NCBI GenBank assembly: GCA_030599515.1
Contig: JAUVNV010000002.1
Coordinates: 1 to 35,688 of the forward strand
Source: Acidimicrobiia bacterium
GTDB lineage: Bacteria > Actinomycetota > Acidimicrobiia > Spongiisociales > UBA5794
Direction of reading: 5' to 3'
DNA: 35,688 bases
Shown here piece after piece: positions 32,574 through 35,688 of the stretch. The notes under the pieces are model-generated. The model searched no databases, was not told where the DNA came from, and worked only from the letters and a program-made list of their open reading frames with translations. A program made the translations under genes and the position numbers. Positions within the stretch are counted from its first letter, which is position 1. Each line of letters begins with the position of its first letter.

Positions 32574-32579
32574 AGCGTA
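32574..32579 (-). promoter_or_regulatory. putative -10 element of the CDF-thrB operon
   Basis: TACGCT on the minus strand ends exactly 7 nt before the CDF ATG, with no Shine-Dalgarno, in the same layout as the other leaderless candidates here. Confidence 0.4.
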
Positions 32580-32685
32580 GTGCCGCGACCGTTCGGGACC
32601 GATCAGTCCCGTGTCATGATGCGCGACAGGCCCTCTGCGAGTGCCCCGTGGGTGAGATTCAGTGTCGTGCGGCAGACGACGGCGC

Positions 32686-33651
32686 TCAAACAGTGACGAG
32701 TTCCTGCGTCGACGTGTCGTCGGCGTCGCCCGCTTCGGAGTCTGGCGTAGATAACGCCGGCACGATCGTGCCGTTATCTACGCCAGACTCCTGGGGTGGG
32801 ATGTGACGGATCAGCCAGATCGCAGTCGCGAGCGCTCCGGACAGCCCTGCGACGACGAGGAACACATCGAGGTTGCTCCCGACGAGGATCGACCCGCTTC
32901 GACGCAGCGGGGATCGACCACCGTCGGGGTCGAGCGCCCATCCACCGATCCGGAACAACGCAGCGAACGAGAGGGCGGAGAACGAGACCCGCGTTGCCAG
33001 CGATCGGACCATGGGCCAGCGATCTTCGGACAGAAGAACCGCCGAGACCCCCGCGACCGTGAGCATGACGGCTGCGATGACCACCCCCCGGGTGAGGATG
33101 GCCCCCGCCTGGTCGGTAATGACACCGACCGATACCGCCTCGCCGGTGTCGAGAGCGACGGGATCGAGATCTTCCACCGCTGCCTCTACCGCACCGGCCG
33201 GAACGTCGATCCCCTGTTCCTCGAGTTCGGACACGACCTCGGGCACGAGGGGAGTGAGCGCCGCGGCGACGTCGATGCTGGTTTCGGCTCCCGGCGGAGC
33301 GATCAGAGCACGAACGACGTCATCGATAAGGTCGTCGATGGCGCCTGCGGCAGCAGGATGGGAGCGCACCTCGTCCAGGACCCGTTCGGACTCCGCGTCG
33401 GTGATCCCGGTTGTTGCGGAGAGGCCGGAACTGATCCAGTCGTACACTCTCTCGGTGACGAGATCCGCAGAGAGTGCAGCTTCGGTGGATCGGGCGATCG
33501 TCTCGTCGTCCACAGTGACGGCGCGTCCCCAGAGACCGACGAGCAACAGGGTTGTCGAGAGGCCGAATACCCAGAGCGTCCACGACAGCGTGATCCCGCG
33601 AACGGCCGGCAGACGGCTCGGTCGGGACGTCGATGTGAGTTGGTGGTTCAT
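32686..33651 (-). CDS. hypothetical membrane protein with large extracytoplasmic domain
   Basis: I do not recognise the family. From ATG 33651 the product has 321 residues (ATG 33687 would add 12). One N-terminal membrane helix (TLWVFGLSTTLLLVGLWG) is followed by an acidic, helical outer region of about 140 residues (TVDDETIARSTEAALSADLV onward, with VRALIAPPGAETSIDVAAAL). Three more membrane helices follow (GVVIAAVMLTVAGVSAVLL, VSFSALSFAALFRIGGWAL, VFLVVAGLSGALATAIWLI) and then a polar tail. The tail is largely encoded by the 55-bp palindrome at 32737-32791. It resembles membrane proteins of unknown function in actinobacteria. Confidence 0.7.
   Translation of the reverse strand: MNHQLTSTSRPSRLPAVRGITLSWTLWVFGLSTTLLLVGLWGRAVTVDDETIARSTEAALSADLVTERVYDWISSGLSATTGITDAESERVLDEVRSHPAAAGAIDDLIDDVVRALIAPPGAETSIDVAAALTPLVPEVVSELEEQGIDVPAGAVEAAVEDLDPVALDTGEAVSVGVITDQAGAILTRGVVIAAVMLTVAGVSAVLLSEDRWPMVRSLATRVSFSALSFAALFRIGGWALDPDGGRSPLRRSGSILVGSNLDVFLVVAGLSGALATAIWLIRHIPPQESGVDNGTIVPALSTPDSEAGDADDTSTQELVTV
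32737..32791. repeat. 55-bp palindromic element within the membrane-protein gene
   Basis: Perfect 20-bp arms (32737-32756 beginning GGAGTCTGGCGTAG, and 32772-32791 ending CTACGCCAGACTCC) flank a 15-bp centre that itself contains the palindrome GGCACGATCGTGCC (32759-32772). The hairpin encodes the C-terminal SGVDNGTIVPALSTPDSE stretch near the 3' end of the gene. The length and symmetry far exceed a normal terminator, and it precedes the stop codon by about 50 bases. Confidence 0.9.
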
Positions 33652-33752
33652 GAACAACGCCCCCGGATCGAACACGGGGGCCTGCATTCAGGGTATCGAG
33701 AATCCGAGATAGGGGCACACTCCCGGCCGAGGCCTCCACGTTCGCTCAGGAC

Positions 33753-33758
33753 TACCGT
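33753..33758 (+). promoter_or_regulatory. putative -10 element of the small membrane protein gene
   Basis: TACCGT lies exactly 7 nt before GTG 33766, again without a Shine-Dalgarno, consistent with a leaderless transcript. Confidence 0.35.
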
Positions 33759-33765
33759 CTCGCTC

Positions 33766-33990
33766 GTGAACGACGTCGACTTCGTTGAAGTACTCGATTT
33801 GGACCGCATGTTGGTGCTGATGGTCCTTGCGATCGGCGTTGCGATGCTGGTGGGGAACGGCTTCGCCGTCTGGCAGCATCACAAGGGCAACAAGCCGAAG
33901 GGCGAGGACGGCGAGTTCAGACCGGCCAGGGCATACTGGCTCATCGCCGTCGGTCTCATCATGACCACCTTGGGTCTCCTCTCCTTCTGA
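33766..33990 (+). CDS. small two-helix membrane protein
   Basis: This 74-residue product (GTG start) has an acidic start (NDVDFVEVLDLDRM), a first membrane helix (VLMVLAIGVAMLVGNGFAVW), a basic loop (HHKGNKPKGEDGEFRPARAYW) and a second helix (LIAVGLIMTTLGLLSF). No family is recognised. The codon pattern, topology and candidate promoter support a real gene. The tRNA-Gly gene follows 37 bases after the stop. Confidence 0.55.
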   Translation: MNDVDFVEVLDLDRMLVLMVLAIGVAMLVGNGFAVWQHHKGNKPKGEDGEFRPARAYWLIAVGLIMTTLGLLSF

Positions 33991-34011
33991 CCGCAGACGG
34001 AACAGCAGCAC

Positions 34012-34017
34012 TACAAT
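34012..34017 (+). promoter_or_regulatory. putative -10 element of tRNA-Gly
   Basis: TACAAT, a near-consensus -10, lies 10 nt before the mature tRNA 5' end. CTGACC at 33987-33992 is a weak -35 with 19-base spacing and overlaps the preceding stop codon. Confidence 0.5.
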
Positions 34018-34027
34018 CACCTCCCCC

Positions 34028-34101
34028 GCGGGTGTAGTTCAATGGCAGAACATCAGCTTCCCAAGCTGAATACGGGAGTTCGATTCTCCTCACCCGCTCC
34101 A
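34028..34101 (+). tRNA. tRNA-Gly (anticodon CCC)
   Basis: A full cloverleaf is visible: acceptor GCGGGTG with CACCCGC, D-arm GTTC-AATGGCA-GAAC, anticodon stem TCAGC/GCTGA with loop TTCCCAA (anticodon CCC, decoding GGG), variable loop ATAC, T-arm GGGAG-TTCGATT-CTCCT (one G-T pair), discriminator T and an encoded CCA end. Confidence 0.96.
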
Positions 34102-34178
34102 TCCTGTGCGCCCACGGCCGCGCATACGGGGACTGCAACCCCGGGTTCACTCTTTGGGAGAGGAGTGAGACAGATTCC

Positions 34179-34587
34179 ATGATCGTGAGCCACGCTTCCT
34201 ACCAGGTCCAGCAGATTCAGGATGCCCTCGCCTCCGCCCAGGTGACGGGTTGGGATGTGCTTGCCGCCGTCGTGGTTCTGGTCATCGCCTATCCCGTTGG
34301 CTCTGACAGACTCCATCGCCGGGGTCGAAGACGTCCTGAGCGATCCGGCACCAGCGATCCAGGCATCCGGCTTCCACAACACCGCCATCACGCTGACGGT
34401 CAGCTACTGGTACCCGTCATCCATGTCCTCGGGTTCTTCGGCGACCGATGGCGTGATCCGCGCGGTGAAGAAGGCACTCGCCAACGCTGACATCGAGCCG
34501 GCGTTTCCGACCGTCGAGATCGATCAACGCCCGAGCGCCACCGCGTCCGGGGACACCCCGCACATCGCGTCACACGACAACTCGTAG
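34179..34587 (+). pseudogene. broken MscS-type mechanosensitive channel gene
   Basis: Two out-of-frame fragments of one gene lie head to tail. The first (ATG 34179 to about 34300, after a GAGAGGAGTGAG ribosome-binding region) encodes an MscS-like N-terminus with a hydrophobic helix (GWDVLAAVVVLVIAYPVG). The second (about 34302-34587, different frame) encodes the C-terminal alpha/beta domain (VEDVLSDPAPAIQASGFHNTA through FPTVEID). The pore helix and beta domain between them, probably 100-150 residues, are missing. An internal deletion with frameshift near 34300-34305 is the simplest reading; an assembly error is possible. The adjacent tRNA gene is intact. Confidence 0.75.
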
Positions 34588-34651
34588 GCCCTTTCGAACT
34601 CGGGAACTCGCTATCTGGCGCAGGCAGCGGAGGAGGGCGGCCTGAGCTGGC

Positions 34652-35686
34652 CTACCTGTCGTCACCGACTTCGGTGCGGGTCTCGCCGTCGGCGTCGGAG
34701 TAGATGACGACGATGGCTGGGATGTGCTCCACTTCGACGGTGACCGGCTTGCCGAAGGACTCGGTGAGTGCATCCTCGAGGTCCTGGATTGCCGGAGTGT
34801 TCTCGGGTCCGGTGACGACGATCGACACGTCCGAACCCTTCACCTCGATGCGCCTGAGATTCAGTTCGGGTGAGTCTTCGAGCCAATCCTCTACGGATTC
34901 CTGAGCATTCGCCTGGTGGGCTGCGGCTGTGAGGACGCTCGACACTGTGATGGCGAGCGGGATGGCGATGAGGATCGCAGCGATGCTGACCGTGATCGCT
35001 ACCCGTTTGATCTCGTTCGCGTTCTCTTTGATACGAGAGACGGGAGCGAACCCGGTGAGGGCGAACACGATCATCGCTGCGAGGATGATCGACACGAGAT
35101 TCGTCAAGAACAGCGTAAACGCTCCGAGTGCGTCCCCGAACATCCCGGCGTGCAGGGTCAACCCGACAACGCCGAGCGGCGGCACCAGGGCCACAGCGAT
35201 CGCGACACCCGCGATCGACGCGGAGACCCGTTTGTTCACGTTCGCAAACGCACCCGCCGCACCCGCAGCGAGAGCGATCCCCATGTCGATGATGTTCGGA
35301 CTCACCCTGGACGTGACCTGAGAGTTCGTTGCGAGAGGGATGAGCTGCGGCGCCCACGCACCGATGATGAACGCGAGGCCGATCGATGCACTGACACCAG
35401 CAGCGATCATCCCCAGCGACGCCGTGATCCGGGCGGGCCAACCATTGACCGCACCAGCCGCCGTACCAATGATCGGTGTCATCAACGGTGCGATCAACAT
35501 GGCGCCGATCACCACAGCCGTCGAATCCTGCAAGATCCCGAACGTCGCGATCGCCACCGACAGGAGCAGCATCACCCACCACGCAACGATCTTGTTCGTC
35601 CGATCCGGCTGCTCGAAGTAGAGGCCATCGTCGATCTCGTCCCTACGGTCGTCGCCGACGTCCTGGAGCATCATCCAGTCCCGCAC
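34652..35686 (-). CDS. DUF389 family membrane protein (possibly incomplete at 5' end)
   Basis: This protein of at least 344 residues has the DUF389 core: IVAWWVMLLLSVAIATFGIL, DSTAVVIGAMLIAPLMTPIIG, the small-residue-rich helices SIAGVAIAVALVPPLGVVGL and LTNLVSIILAAMIVFAL. About seven membrane helices are followed by a C-terminal soluble domain (VEDWLEDSPELNLRRIEVKGSDVSIVVTGP). Function is not established in bacteria. ATG 35686 is 2 bases from the window edge, so a further upstream start or an N-terminal domain cannot be excluded. It converges on the broken MscS gene. Confidence 0.82.
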   Translation of the reverse strand: MRDWMMLQDVGDDRRDEIDDGLYFEQPDRTNKIVAWWVMLLLSVAIATFGILQDSTAVVIGAMLIAPLMTPIIGTAAGAVNGWPARITASLGMIAAGVSASIGLAFIIGAWAPQLIPLATNSQVTSRVSPNIIDMGIALAAGAAGAFANVNKRVSASIAGVAIAVALVPPLGVVGLTLHAGMFGDALGAFTLFLTNLVSIILAAMIVFALTGFAPVSRIKENANEIKRVAITVSIAAILIAIPLAITVSSVLTAAAHQANAQESVEDWLEDSPELNLRRIEVKGSDVSIVVTGPENTPAIQDLEDALTESFGKPVTVEVEHIPAIVVIYSDADGETRTEVGDDR

Positions 35687-35688
35687 GA

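Noticed and set aside
30792..33990. Long plus-strand open frames over thrB, CDF and the membrane-protein gene
   Set aside because: They are shadows of recognised minus-strand genes. Only the last 74 codons (33766-33990) have membrane-protein character and are kept.

Overview
The window is GC-rich DNA from a free-living high-GC bacterium, most likely an actinobacterium and possibly of the Acidimicrobiia or a related deep lineage. This rests on C/G-ending codons, GTG starts, a 30-residue bS22/AURKAIP1-type ribosomal peptide, a DUF222-HNH protein, a PAC2 protein, a Drr-like exporter and an actinobacterial-style group 3b [NiFe]-hydrogenase. The lineage is an inference; no rRNA gene is present. 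No phage, transposase, CRISPR array or plasmid gene was seen. No gap between genes exceeds 300 bases.

Layout. 1-6.0 kb (+): the end of metK, a coupled 13-codon mini-ORF, metH, a CysQ/inositol-phosphatase-like gene and a DUF222-HNH gene. 6.1-9.6 kb: recR and ebfC (-), divergent from dnaX and a HAD 5'-nucleotidase (+). 9.7-14.9 kb (+): a phosphonate/phosphite-type ABC transporter phnD-phnC-phnE-phnE translationally coupled to a dGTPase-like gene. 15-17.2 kb: a small membrane protein (-), a secreted coiled-coil M23 peptidase (+) and a coiled-coil membrane anchor (-). 17.3-23.7 kb (+): a DrrAB-type exporter with two permeases, copZ-copA copper handling and an MBL-double-rhodanese protein. 23.8-28.7 kb (-): a six-gene soluble group 3b [NiFe]-hydrogenase/sulfhydrogenase operon with its maturation protease and a cNMP-sensor-like subunit. 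28.9-35.7 kb: PAC2, bS22-like peptide, a C26 amidohydrolase, thrB with a CDF transporter, membrane proteins, tRNA-Gly(CCC), a broken MscS gene and a DUF389 membrane protein.

The most unusual feature is a dispersed family of degenerate tandem repeats with a strict 7-bp period. Unit sequences change along an array (such as TACTGAG to TGCCCGG to TATCCGG to TTCTACT) while the 7-bp phase is kept for up to 20 units. Arrays lie at 6050-6141, 7092-7231, 8438-8640, 14923-14992, 16727-16754, 17263-17311, 23687-23798 and 29764-29791. Seven sit at junctions where gene orientation changes (convergent or divergent). I see none between co-directional genes. The eighth lies inside dnaX, in its variable linker. 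One array supplies the last codons and stop of the hydrogenase protease. Two in inverse orientation flank recR-ebfC, which is itself flipped relative to dnaX compared with the usual dnaX-ebfC-recR order. Cyanobacterial heptanucleotide STRR sequences are the nearest known analogue that I can name. A 55-bp hairpin embedded in a membrane-protein gene (32737-32791) is a second, separate palindromic oddity.

Several operons start with a TANNNT hexamer 7-10 nt before the start codon and no Shine-Dalgarno, which suggests frequent leaderless transcripts.
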